A stretch of DNA of 64,000 nucleotides from Margaritispora aquatica (Eukaryota; Ascomycota; Leotiomycetes; Helotiales; Discinellaceae). Of the stretch, positions 1 through 12,818 are shown piece after piece. A model generated the notes under the pieces. It worked only from the letters and a program-made list of their open reading frames with translations, was not told where the DNA came from and ran no database searches. Where the stretch lies: positions 434,001 through 498,000 of the forward strand of contig VJWN01000022.1 in NCBI GenBank assembly GCA_007644065.1, in the 5' to 3' direction. The translations under genes were made by a program, and so were the position numbers. How positions within the stretch are numbered: the first letter of the stretch is position 1; each line of letters begins with the position of its first letter.

Positions 1-61
1 ATATACCCGTCAATTCTGCAATAATAACCCTTCTTATATTTCCATCCAGTTAATTTTCAGC

Positions 62-1380
62 ATGCGATTGTTCTTCTTAGGCTGTGCTACAGCTGTTGCA
101 GCATCGTATATTCCATCTGGCGGTCCCGAGTCATATGTGCCAGGGAAATCATTCGATAGATTCATCACTATCTGGCTTGAAAATCAGGTTCGTTTGTTCG
201 CAGACACCCAATTGCTCTGCCGCCCATCTCCAAAATCCATTCCTAACTCCCATGACAGGATTTCGAAACCACAGTCCTAAATCCACACATCGCTGCCCTG
301 CGGAAACAGGGCATCCTACTCACCCAGTACTTTGGACTGACACACCCTTCACAACCGAACTATCTCGCATCCATAGCGGGTGATTATTTTGGCTGTAATC
401 ATGATGACTGGGTAGAAATGCCACATAATGTGTCGACGGTCGTGGATCTGCTCGATACGAAAGGCATAGATTGGAGGGGGTATTTTGAGGGCTTACCTGG
501 GCCAGGGTTCATGGGGATGGGAAGCACAGATGATGCAGGCGAGGAGTGGGATTACGTTCGGAAACATAAGTGAGCTTCCCAAATCACCTCCTTGCCGACA
601 CTCCGAGACAAGACAGTGCTGATGTAGGATCCACAAAGTCCATTCGTATCCTTCCAAAGCATCTCCAAAAACGGCACCCGGCTGGCCAAAATCCAACGCT
701 TGGTAGAATTCCATAACGATGTCACCCACAACACTCTCCCCCAATACGCGCACATATCCCCCAACATGCTGAATGATGGACACAACACCACGCTCGACTT
801 CGCCGCCAATTGGTCCGAGCAGTTCCTACTTCCGCTACTCGCGAACGAGGTATTCATGAACCGCACCCTCGTGTTACTGACGTACGACGAGAGCGCGACG
901 TATCAGCAGCCTAATCGCATCGTGTCGCTACTCCTCGGGGGTGCCGTGCCTGTCGAAAAAAGAGACACGATGGACGATAATGTCTACACTCATTACTCCA
1001 TCCTGTCCACCCTACAGAATAACTGGGGCTTGCCGAGTCTCGGCCGGTATGATGTAGGAGCTAATGTGTTTTCTCTTGTGGCCGAGAAGACCGGGTATCT
1101 TAATCATCCACCGAGTAACATCGCAACGGTGAATAATAGTCTGAGTTATCCCGGCTGGGCCAACAATGGCGAGGGCATGTGGAGGGAGATCCCGACGCCG
1201 AATTTGCATCTTGTTGGTGCAGGTGGGGAGAGGGTTGAGCGTGGTGTGAGGTTGCAGTGGGTCAAGGACGAGGGGAGAGAGACGCCGTATGATGGGAGTG
1301 GGAGATTGGTGGATGGTGGTGACGGGGTGAAAAATCTGAATGCGCCGGTTTATGGACCACAGAAGGGCGCGGGTGCATAG
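62..1380 (+). CDS. Secreted acid phosphatase / phosphoesterase family protein
   Basis: Three exons, 62-187, 259-569 and 639-1380, give 392 aa. Both introns (71 and 69 nt) are GT-AG and restore one frame. Residues 1-15 are a signal peptide (MRLFFLGCATAVAAS), so the protein is probably secreted. Family marks are the N-terminal block FDRFITIWLENQ, the substrate-pocket stretch THPSQPNYLASIAGD with a following N-H-D-D, and the C-terminal metal-site stretch LLTYDESATYQQPNR. These fit the PF04185 phosphoesterase family, whose fungal members are annotated as acid phosphatases that release phosphate from monoesters outside the cell. Several N-x-S/T sites suggest glycosylation. The downstream frame has no ATG near 700, which supports the three-exon model. 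The exact substrate is not readable from sequence. Confidence 0.88.
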
Positions 1381-2188
1381 GTTTAGGCAATGAGGATGAG
1401 ATTGGAACATGAATTTCACTATATGATCTTATGAGGTGGTTTTATATGGGACAGATAGCACGTGGGCTCATGTTTGCATGGCGTTTTGGCGTCATGATGT
1501 AAACGGATAGATAGATGATAATGCAAAACATGAACGACAGCCCGTGGTGCATCGCGAGTTTCAAGTGAACGAATTACCACTATTATCATTAATTGGTCGT
1601 GTCATGGCACCGCATTGTATGCTAACTCTCCGTCAAACTAAGATGCATATTGATCAACTATGTGCTGCAGGCGTTTTATGTCATTTTTACAAAAAGGGCT
1701 ATGTTATATTTACAGAGAACAATCAAGACTGAATTCAAGGCTGTACTAAGCTTGATCTGATGACACTTGGTAGGGAAATCGGTCAGCCAAAAGTTATGGC
1801 TTGGCTTATATATGCTGCTAGTTTATAAACCTTGTTCAAATACAAAAGTCTTTGATTTTCAGCGTTGTCAAAGTTTCAATATTTAACACAATCTCAAAAA
1901 TAGCTCTTTGAATGTATTTTATCGTATAGGCATTGATATGAAATTAATCTGATCAACAAGCCGTATATGTTGAATTCTTACCTACTTATTCGCGTACACG
2001 TGTTATTTTTCATAAGCTGAAGTCATATAGCTGTTTACTCCAAGTTGACATCACATTCAATCCCGGTTAAGAAGGGTGAGGCTTTGTTTCTTGTGATCTT
2101 CTGCTCAACTAAATTCACAGCCAAATTCTATTCAATCTTGCAAGCACAACCGCAACACAATCGAGCTCCTCCTACTTTATCTACAATC
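1381..2188. other. Intergenic, no gene seen
   Basis: AT-rich spacer between the phosphoesterase 3' end and the first 2EXR gene. The short open frames (for example 1544-1732) lack homology that I recognise. It presumably holds the 3' UTR of the phosphoesterase and the promoter of the next gene. Confidence 0.5.
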
Positions 2189-3054
2189 ATGGCGCGCTCA
2201 AAGACACAGCTTTCTCTTGCTCTCAATACCAAAAATATCTTTCCCTTCAGAAAACTGCCAAAGGAGCTGCGCAACAATATTTACGCTCTCTTTCTCGAGA
2301 TGGTCCCTGGCGAAAACCACCTCCCTGTCCTCTCGCGCGCTCTTGGGGGCGTCGGTGGTGTTCCAGAGCTATAACAGGAGGCAAAGGTCGTACTATCATA
2401 GTACCAATATCTGCGTCGATACGAACAGACAGGATGCTTTTCGCAAAGTCAAGGCGAAAGATATGCTTCGTATTTCTGGCTTCAAGCTTGTACTTTTTAT
2501 TGTCGATTTGTACGTTACTTTCTCAACTTCTTTTGTGAAAATATATACAAGGGATATGACTGATTCGAGGTCTTCCTAGCATGCGCGATGCAAATCTGTG
2601 CGTAGTAATCAACAACCTCCAAACCCTCGACGTGGACCTCACCTCCACACCATGTGACTTCAAATTCTTCGCAAGCTCTGATCTCCACATTCCGCTCTAC
2701 CTTGTGGGCGCATCCAGGAAGAAGCTTCAGAGGTTCACATTGCGTCTGCATACCAGCCCACCGTCCTTCAAGGAGAAGACTTACGCTTATGGTCCATTGA
2801 CTGACATAGCTGAGAAAAAGGAGGAGTCGCTGCGTATGTTTGATAGGAACCAAGCGATTTTGCTAAGCTGGCTGAATGAGAAGTTCTGCTGCGAGGGGTT
2901 CGTTGAGGTTGTGAGGGCGGCGAATGAGAGTGGAAGTAAGTATGAGCTGAAAAAGGCCTCGGAGAAGGAATGGGAGAGGTTGATGGAGAGAAGGAGAGAG
3001 CTTTCGATTTGGTCTTGGACATGCGATGATGATGGTAGCTTATGTCACAAGTGA
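2189..3054 (+). CDS. 2EXR/F-box-like domain protein, doubtful integrity
   Basis: The N-terminus contains FPFRKLPKELRNNIYALFLE, the leucine-proline-ELR-IY signature of the fungal 2EXR (F-box-like) family; members are of unknown function. The ATG at 2189 opens frame 2, but from about 2340 the coding signal lies in frame 0 (STNICVDTNRQDAFRK). Two readings fit. One is an intron at 2303-2366 with a poor donor (GTCCCT), giving exons 2189-2302, 2367-2509 and 2580-3054 and 243 aa. The other is a one-base frameshift near 2340-2365. The paralogue at 3499-4477 aligns across the candidate intron (GENHLPVL against GEDDPHPLL), which favours a frameshift. The second intron (2510-2579, donor GTACGT) is convincing and sits at the same place in the paralogue. 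The C-terminus is Lys/Glu-rich. Confidence 0.5.
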
Positions 3055-3498
3055 CGAGTTCTAGTTCTTAGATTTGGGGTGTATCGTTGCCAAGGGGGAA
3101 TGGAATCGTGTGGCATCGTTGGAGAGGAGCATTAAATCATGGGAGAGAGCACAATTGCTCCTTTTGACATTTACAATAAGTCCTCTCAGGCAATGGAAAA
3201 TGACGTTGAAAGAGGACCGTGGAATTCAGATATGCACAGAGGAATGGGAGATTTAGCTAATCACTTCAGTCACAATATATTCTTGAACCTCAATTTCTCA
3301 GAAATTCGTATGCCATGTGTTGAATGTTTTGATTTACGCAAGGAATCAATAAAGATTCTACTGTCAAGATGACTGATATAAAGTATACTACGCTGCCTCA
3401 AATACTTGACTCGATGCCGCAAAACGATAACCTTCAGTGCCTGTCAATACCAACTCTCCTCAAGTCCCCCGGTACCCTTCTCATCCTCGATGAATCTT
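3055..3498. other. Intergenic between convergent 2EXR copies
   Basis: Spacer between the 3' ends of the two converging 2EXR paralogues. Small open frames here (3074-3372) show no recognisable domain. Confidence 0.45.
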
Positions 3499-4477
3499 TC
3501 AGAGAATCGCAAGGTACGCCTTAATCAGATCACACGCCATGTCCTCCCACACCCAAGTCTCCTGACACTCAGATGTCGTGACGCGCACCGGGCAGCCTAT
3601 ACAACGCAGATAATAATTCAAATCCTCAATGGTGTTCTCGTGGTACAAGGCCCACCTCTTGCCAGCAAGATCAAGAGATCTCTGCCCGTCCGGACATATT
3701 GTTGCGTAACGCCCAGCGTGCCCGATCGTGAGTGGTGGCTGCGAGAACATGACCGCCACGCGCGTCACCTGATTTGAGGCGCCGACGAGATGGCGGATGA
3801 GGAAGAGATCGGTTTCGGACCACCACTCCGTGAGGTCAACGAAGATGCTGGTTAAGTTGCTGGTCTAGAGGCAGCGGTTGTGGTTGAGGGTGAGGCGGTA
3901 CTCGGGATCGAACTAGAAGGTCAAGGCAGGTATATCAATAATCATTTCTTTTTGCTTGCTCGCTTGTTTGCTTATTTGTGGGAGGCAAACAGCAATCATG
4001 GACAACCAAAATCAAAAGATGCTGGTAGCCCACGCTGGTGAGATACAAATAATATCTATCAATCTTGCATGCACAGCCAGGGTAAAACAAGTAGTTGAGC
4101 TTACTAATCCTCAAACACTGGAAAAACCAGCATAATTCCAATGATTTTGAAAAAGTCCTTCCTGTTCATCGCCTTGAATTCGGCCTGACTGTTGCGGTTG
4201 ACCACAATATTGACACTCCACTTGCAGAACGTCAGTGCCTCTCGGTAAAGAATTGAATGAATGAAAAAGCGACCAGCAATGGGTGCGGATCATCTTCGCC
4301 TGCTCGCATGCCTAGCAGATAGGAGTAGATCTGATTTCGAACCTCGCCGGGGAGCAGCCTGAATTTGTGGAAGTTGGTGGGAGGGAGACTCGGTGGCGTC
4401 ATTATGGCTTTTGTTTCATCAGGAGAAGAGGGAGATGGGAGTCCTGGATCTTGGTCTTGGGAGTGACGTTGACCCAT
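3499..4477 (-). pseudogene. 2EXR-domain pseudogene, paralogue of the copy at 2189
   Basis: The minus strand begins with MGQRHSQDQD and carries the 2EXR signature FRLLPGEVRNQIYSYLLG. The frame then stops near 4230. Coding similarity resumes two bases out of frame at about 4240 (WSVNIVVNRNSQAEFK, matching STNICVDTNRQDAFRK in the upstream copy). A good donor (GTAAGC, at 4104) follows at the same place as the intron of the paralogue. The last exon contains two in-frame TAG codons at 3913-3915 and 3865-3867, then reads openly through VDLTEWWSETDLFLIRHLVG to a stop at 3499. Both TAGs are explained by CAG to TAG, a CpA to TpA change. The gene looks dead: one frameshift and two nonsense codons. Confidence 0.75.
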
Positions 4478-5274
4478 TGCGAAGATTTTCGTTGGATGAG
4501 TTCGATAGTTTTTGTGTTAGTTGCACGTGTCGGTGCTGTCTATGTAGTGATAATATTGCAGTTTTTATTTCTGGAGATAAAAGGACTTGGGATTGTTATC
4601 GTCTTTCAATCATCACGTCTTGAGACTTAAGTCCGGCTGTGCACCGAAGTGACGTGGAGGTGTTTGAATTCAGCTGGCTACGACGAAGCTAGGAATGAAT
4701 TTTTAGAAAAGTAGGATATGAGCTCCAAATACAATTCGCAGTCTAGACCCGATAACTAGATAGACTTTAGCCTAAGAGTAATTTAGAGGATTGTAAGAAG
4801 TCATTTCTGGCATTTGCCTAGGTCTAGTTGTGGCTTCCTCAAGGCGATTACCTCACTGCTTATGAAAAAATATGGAACTTTGTGGACCACGATTTCACTA
4901 GCTATCTAGCCTTACAACTTGGCCCTATTAACTCGTTAGTGTAGATGACTATGATTCACGAGGCAGACGTAGAGAAAAAAGTGATTGTGATAATCAACAA
5001 TGTGTGTATAAGCACGATTTGATGTTAGTGTTGTGACATAAGTGAAAGGTTTAATTAATCGATTTGTACGTTCATGTTAAATGTAGAATAGAATAATCTT
5101 GAAGATATAAAAGGTTGTACTGAGGGATATGAGATATATATTTCAGTAATGTTCAAAAAGAGTGTATTGGTTTTTCGCAAAAAGCGAATAAGATAACTTG
5201 CCGTGGCGCTATGTTGAATGCGCTGATAGACCGTTGAGGAATAGCCTAAACATAGAGGAAAGAACTGAAATAAC
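4478..5274. other. AT-rich intergenic, no gene seen
   Basis: No long open frame and no recognisable domain on either strand. The sequence is visibly AT-rich, with many TA dinucleotides, next to the decayed 2EXR copy. Confidence 0.5.
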
Positions 5275-6964
<1,690 letters not shown>

Positions 6965-7878
6965 GATTGTTGTAATTCAGGTCTTTCTCCCATAAGATGA
7001 TAGGATTATCGTTTGATGATCGAGAGTACAAAGTCTTGGGGGAAAAAAATTAGAAGTATGTCAAGTATCAAAGCCTACGCCTTTTCGTGGACATGTCATG
7101 CCTCAGGCATCAAGTTTCTCTTTGTCTACGCGATATTTCGTACTTGACAACCTCTTCGAATCTTCAAATGCTGGAGAATGAAACGGACAGCACAGCTCAG
7201 AATAGTTTTCGTGTAATAGGCTAATCATATTACTCAACGACGCATTGTAGGTGAATGCTATGATAATAAACATCAGGTGACTTTTTTTCCGAAGCGAGTA
7301 ACGATCTCTGAGTTCAACACAAGATCTCTTCGGATCTAAGATTATTAAGACTCAGGGCCATGTCCCAGTAGCTTCAACTTAGTCAGTGCTATAAGAATGG
7401 CGGGCGATATATCCTTAGTTGACATCTCTTCGAGCACAAACGAAATTCCTGCTTTGTCATGAAATTCAAATTGAACATTATGCTCCAGAAGCCCACCCGA
7501 GACCTTGACAGATTCACTACTTGGTATGCCATTTGTAAATCTGTTTATCTAATGGTAATGCTTCTATCGGCTTTTGTGCTTCCTCTCAAATATATCACAG
7601 AAGTTATCCAACTCACGAAGTGGACAAGTCAATCTGTTATCGATTATTACCACCTTGAGACTTGGCACTCAGCTAGGTACGAACATCAATGTGAGTGTTG
7701 GTAAAATACTCCTAGTGTGCTGAGAAAATATTTCAAATTGTGGACGTGTTCTACGACGAAAGCAAAATCACATAATGTGATTAAGAGCTAATAAGAATGA
7801 CTTCGAAACACCAATGCATTTCACGAATCGCTCAACTGAAGCCTAGCATATCAAGAAACATACATTACTTGAGAATAA
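6965..7878. other. Intergenic, no gene seen
   Basis: Spacer upstream of MetAP2 and downstream of the MFS transporter. An 81-codon frame at 7459-7704 has no recognisable domain and I do not call it. The first 150 bases probably hold the MetAP2 promoter. Confidence 0.45.
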
Positions 7879-10272
7879 TTAAATGTGACAACTGACAGCG
7901 AACCTCTTCCCTTGCCATCTACCAGCAGCCTTCTCACTAGCCGCCAAACTCGCCCTCTTGTCCCTCCTCGCCTCCTCCATAAGCCGTCCCTCCACTTCCT
8001 CCCTCTTCCTCCTCAACTTCCTCGCAACCTCCTCATCCTTTCTATTTTGATCCCTCACATTCCGCCACTCCATGCACGCACACGCAAAAACCGCGAGTCC
8101 CGCCACCGGCACAGCAGCCATAAACACCTTCTGCAACGCCCGACTATACACATTTACCAACAATGGGATCTGCTCGGCTGTCAAATGCTCCCTGAAAGAC
8201 GCCGCCCCGTCTTCAATCACAAGATCGATGTCGATGCCTGGTATGTGGGCTGCAAATAAAGTGTTCTGCAAAATTGTGTTGCCCACAGACACGAAGACGG
8301 CACCGCCGAGCGATTGAAATGCCACGACTGCGGCGGTGCCGATGGCGACCTCGTCGAGCGGGAGCACGATCTGCACAGCCGTGAAGCCTTGCTGAATAGC
8401 TAAACCGAAGCCTGCGGATGTAAGAACTTCGTAGCCGAGCCAGGTACCCGTGCTTGTGTTTTGGTCGATCGTGGTGAGCATCCCACAGCCGACAGTGGCA
8501 ATACACATACCTATAATGGCTGGCGCGGTGAAGTAGCCGTTCTTCGCGACAAATATGCCAGCGATGAGAGAGAAGATGGCATTTGCTACTACATATGGTA
8601 TCATATCCACACCGGAGGCTATGGCCGAGCGGTTCCGGATCGCTTGGAAGTATATAGGCAGGTAGTACGTCTGGATAAGAATCGCAGCATAGATGAAGAA
8701 TCCGGCTGCACAAGCTGCAGCAACAGTGCGTTGACCTAAGATTCGAGGAGGCATGAGCGCTCCATCAGCTTTCCACCATTGCCAGACGCAGAAGAGGATG
8801 AATGTGCATCCTGAACCGTTGAGGAGGCCGATGACTTCGGAGGATCCCCAGGGAACTCGCTGCTCGGTGAACTGCAGCGCGAGGAACAACATCACTGAGG
8901 CGCCGAGGAGGATTACGTTGCCAAAAATATCGAGCTCCATGATACGATAGAAGAAGGATTTGCCCATCATCAGGTGAGATTTTGGCGGGTGAAAGAAGAA
9001 TATCATGGAGACTACAGTTGCGGCGCCGACAGGGAGGTTGATGTAGAAACACCAGCGCCAGGTGACGAGGTCGGTAAAGACTCCTCCTAGAAGAGGGCCG
9101 GCTGTTGCTCCTACACCGAACCTGTGTACATTAGTTTCATGCTCACAGAAGTGAACAGAGTTACTTACATCAGTCCTACTACAGCGGTCAAAACCGGTCT
9201 TTGCTTCAACGGGACAGCATGCGACACAACCACAAAGCTACCTGTCAAAATGCCAGCACTTCCCAGTCCTGCAATTGCACGTCCAACAATCAAGGTGACA
9301 GAATCAGGTGCGGCAGCACAGATCAAACTCCCCAGCTCGAACATCGCCAAAGACACCAGGTATGACCATTTCATATTAAACAGCATGAAGATCCTGCCAT
9401 AGAGAGGTTGAAATGCCGATGCAGTAAGCAAGTAGGAGGATCCATACCAGCCTATATCGTCGGCGGAGTTGAATTCGGATGTGATAAGTGGGACAGCCTG
9501 TAGAGGTTAGACCTGACAATTTCTCAAGCTGTCTGGTGGAATGACTTACAGTAGTAATGATCGTTCTATCCAAAGAAATCAAAAATACACTTAAAGAAAT
9601 ACCTACAATCAAAATGAACAGTCCAAGTGGCTTTGGGTAGATCTGTCCATCATCATCCTCGACTTCGGCTTCAAGCCCAATGTCTCTCTCATCTGTCAAC
9701 TCCTTACTCGAGTCTTCTCCCTCAGTATCTATAAATCCAGAACCGGCGGCAAGTCCAGCCCTTGGTATTTCAAGCTCTTTATCAAGTCCATCATCACCCT
9801 CGTCAATTCTCGAATGTTCATTGAAAAGCGTCCGATCACTTCCATATCTCACATGCTTTTTCCCGTTCTCCTCATTTCCATTTTCAGCTTCTAGTCCCTT
9901 TGTATCGATTCCTCCGAAAGGATCAAAAACTTTCGTGTTACGCGTCAAGCTCATTGTCTTCTCATTTCCCTCGAATCTTTGGCTTTCGAATGTTGTGCTG
10001 AGTGGTCGTCTGTATCCTCGCTTGCGAGAGCGCGATCGCGCACCATGACTGCCATTACTTTGTTGTGAGTGAAACGAGGAATGCGAGGCGAGATGTCGTA
10101 AAGAAGGGTTCGCTGCTGCGACAGCTTCGTTGATAATAGTTTGAAGGTTGCTTTGGTGGTTTTGGTGCGTAGAATGTGGGGATTGAGGCTCTGTTGGTGG
10201 TGGTAGTGGTGTTGAGGACGGGGACAAGGATGCTGGTTTCTCCCGTTCTGAAGGAATCTCTTTCGGAGACAT
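7879..10272 (-). CDS. MFS transporter, DHA2-type, with long cytosolic N-terminus
   Basis: Three exons, 9550-10272, 9169-9497 and 7879-9121, give 764 aa; introns at 9498-9549 and 9122-9168 are canonical. From about residue 220 it is a polytopic major facilitator resembling 14-helix drug:H+ antiporters. It has SLDRTIITTAVPLI in the first helix, the block DIGWYGSSYLLTASAFQPLYG, an antiporter-type motif GLGSAGILTGS and FYINLPVGA between helices. Residues 1-215 are polar, Ser/Gln/Glu-rich and apparently disordered, much longer than the usual 30-100 residues of this family. The C-terminal tail is strongly basic and charged (KLRRKREEVEGR). It probably exports small molecules across the plasma membrane. 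Substrate is unknown, and no biosynthetic cluster lies beside it. Confidence 0.92.
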
Positions 10273-11585
10273 TTTTATAACTTTTGCGAGGCAGAAAATG
10301 GGATATTCGTAGTACGTTGTAGACGAACGAGACAGTTGATGTATCGAAGAGTAAATTCTACGATATCTGTGTGGAATAAAATGTAGAGAGCTTGTAGATT
10401 ATTTGATGGTAAGATGGAAACTTTCACTGAAGTCTACCAAGCAAATAATGTGCAGGATACTTTCTCGGTCTGTTGTGAAGGAAAGCAGTACCGTAAGATC
10501 TGATAGTAAGAAATGTATTGCAACAAGTGGTCATCCAGTAGTAGTCTGCCTACCCCTCAGTTTTGCGATTCAGAAGGATAACCGATTACTCCATTGCCTA
10601 CCGGTATTCCCACGAATGCTAGAAATTACTGGAACCATGGGTTGGTGCCAGAAACAGCAAAGAGCAAGCCACTTCGCGCATATCTCTCCATCCTCACATC
10701 ACCACTGACAGCACTCATACCAGCAACACATAAACTTCAACATCGTCACTCACCACAGCAAATAGGACCCCCTATTTAACGTCGATCACCACTCGGATAC
10801 AAAGCCTTCCTACCAACCAGGATGTTAGAGTATCAATCTACTCACAGTCATAATCCACTGTAGGAAGCAAAGAAGCGTCCGTGGCGTCGTATGTCATCAA
10901 CTTCTAGTACTGTGTCTATCCGGATGTTTTGCTGGAATAAGTAATGCTCAATGAGATCATGCCCTGCTGCCAAAAGTATCGAATCTGAAGCACGGCACGG
11001 ACGGGAGATAGATCTACCTTGATATGTGGATGGGATGAGGCTGACCTCAAAGTAGGGAGGGCTAGTACGGCGACTATTTTAGCGTTGCTCCATTACGTCT
11101 TTTCAGCACCTGTCAGATTCTAAGCCAAGAAAGGGGACGGGATGAAAAGCTCGAAGGTTGCGGCTAAAGCTTGACGAGGTTGCTTGCTTCCGGTTGGATA
11201 GGGGTCCACTTTTACTAAGCGAGAGATCATCGCTAAGTAAAGGGGGTCTACGGTGGGATTTATTGGTGGGGTTTGGTGGGCGAGCATGTGAATATTGTGT
11301 AAGTAGAGTTATGAGAAATGGACAGTTGCGGAAATCACATGGGCAGAGCAAGGACATTTGGTTCGGAAAATAGTTGAAATGCGGAATCTGAGCTGTTGCG
11401 AAGATGGTTTGCGTACAAAGACTTGATGGCATTGATGATTGGAGCAGATAATGGTGAAGATGAGAGAAAGAGACAGACAGCGAATAGGAGGAGGTAGAAA
11501 GTACATTATGCCAGCTATATTGGTATCATATTGTCCCCAGGACAAAAACACAAATACACAATCATGAGTCATCAGTCATCAATCA
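10273..11585. other. Intergenic 1.3 kb, no gene seen
   Basis: Upstream region of the MFS gene and downstream region of the thioesterase-like gene. Small open frames on both strands (10403-10779 and 11103-11432) are low-complexity or shadow-like. I recognise nothing in them. Confidence 0.45.
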
Positions 11586-12818
11586 TCACAGAGACTGCTT
11601 TCTCTTCATATGCGCCAGCTGCGCCAGTGTTGATACCACACCTGTGATTCCCGTACCGTCTGAATGTCTGCCTAGCGCCTCTCCCTCAGCAGTAAATTCC
11701 ATTTCTAGCGCATTTTGTGCCTTCGCAGCCAGCGAGCACGCAACGCTCATTCCACGCTGCCTCTCCCTTTCCACTCTCTCCAATTCACTTTCGTCATCAG
11801 AGTCTGCCACATCAATGCCCGAGTCTGAAGATGTACATGAGAAGTCGTGGTCCTTGTGCATGGTCTTGACTGCCTCGTCTAAATTCTCTGTGGGAAGAAG
11901 ACCGGATATCTTCAACATGTAGGCAGGTGAGATGGTGCGACGGCCTTGTTTGAAGACGCACTTGCTCAATGCAGTCGCTACAACGGCCTCGTTGCTGTCT
12001 TGGCTGTCAATGCTAGATGTGCTGGAGCGTCGCTTGAACTCTTGCTCAGGAGAGTTTTGCTGTGGGTACAGCGTGTATTCAGACGGGACCACAGCACCCT
12101 TGCGGACAAAGTGGGTAACGATATAAACCCACTTCTCATCCCATGATAGCACACGTGTCCACAGCTCGTAGGACTCGTAGGGCTTGAGCTCGCGCCTGAA
12201 GGAGCAGGAGACAGCACCAAGGGCGAGGCCAAAGAGCTGTTTTTTGGCGCCTGTAATAGCTGCGGTGCCTCCCCGCATCTTCTCAATTCCTGTTGAGAAG
12301 AGTGTACAAATCAGATGAGTACGTGCGATGTCGATGTCGGAGAAGTATGATGAATTTGTCTCTGGGGTACTATGTCAGCTTTGCACTAGACATGATATGG
12401 ATGTCATGACTTACTATGAAGATTGAAGTCAATTTCTAGTAATGGGGCATGTGTAGTTGTGATGATGGGTTGGAAGAGTTGAGCTGATGTAACAGGAACC
12501 TTTGGTCTTTGTGTTCTGAGGACGAATCTAAATGCATTCACAATTCTCAACTAAATGGATGTCAGTGACCAACAGACATTAGACCGATGATGTGCTACAT
12601 ACGTGCCATATTAAAGGAACATTCTTTAAATTTCCAAGAACAAGAAAGAGTACAAGAAATCTCCATATTGTAATCAATGACCACAGTTGGCCAAGTAAAC
12701 CGCCAAAATCAAAGCCAGACACTGTTGGAGGATTTGAGCTCTGATACTCGCTCGAGTTCAGTGGCGCAAGCACCTGATGGATGACGGTACTATTCACGAT
12801 CGACATTGAAGGATCCAT
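11586..12818 (-). CDS. Thioesterase-like (THEM6-type) membrane-anchored protein
   Basis: Three exons, 12603-12818, 12415-12550 and 11586-12361, give 375 aa. Intron 1 has GTATGT, intron 2 GTAAGT, and the second acceptor at 12362-12363 is the one that yields FNLHKTNSSYFSDIDIARTH. That stretch, followed by ALGAVSCSFRRELKPYESYE and WDEKWVYIVTHF, fits the hotdog-fold thioesterase-like superfamily (PF13279, THEM6-like) found in many fungi and often misnamed a capsule biosynthesis protein. A hydrophobic segment at about residues 47-62 (ITIWRFLVLFLVLGN) should anchor it in a membrane. The C-terminal third is Ser/Asp/Glu-rich and probably disordered. The substrate is unknown; an acyl-CoA thioesterase role is only family inference. 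Confidence 0.82.
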
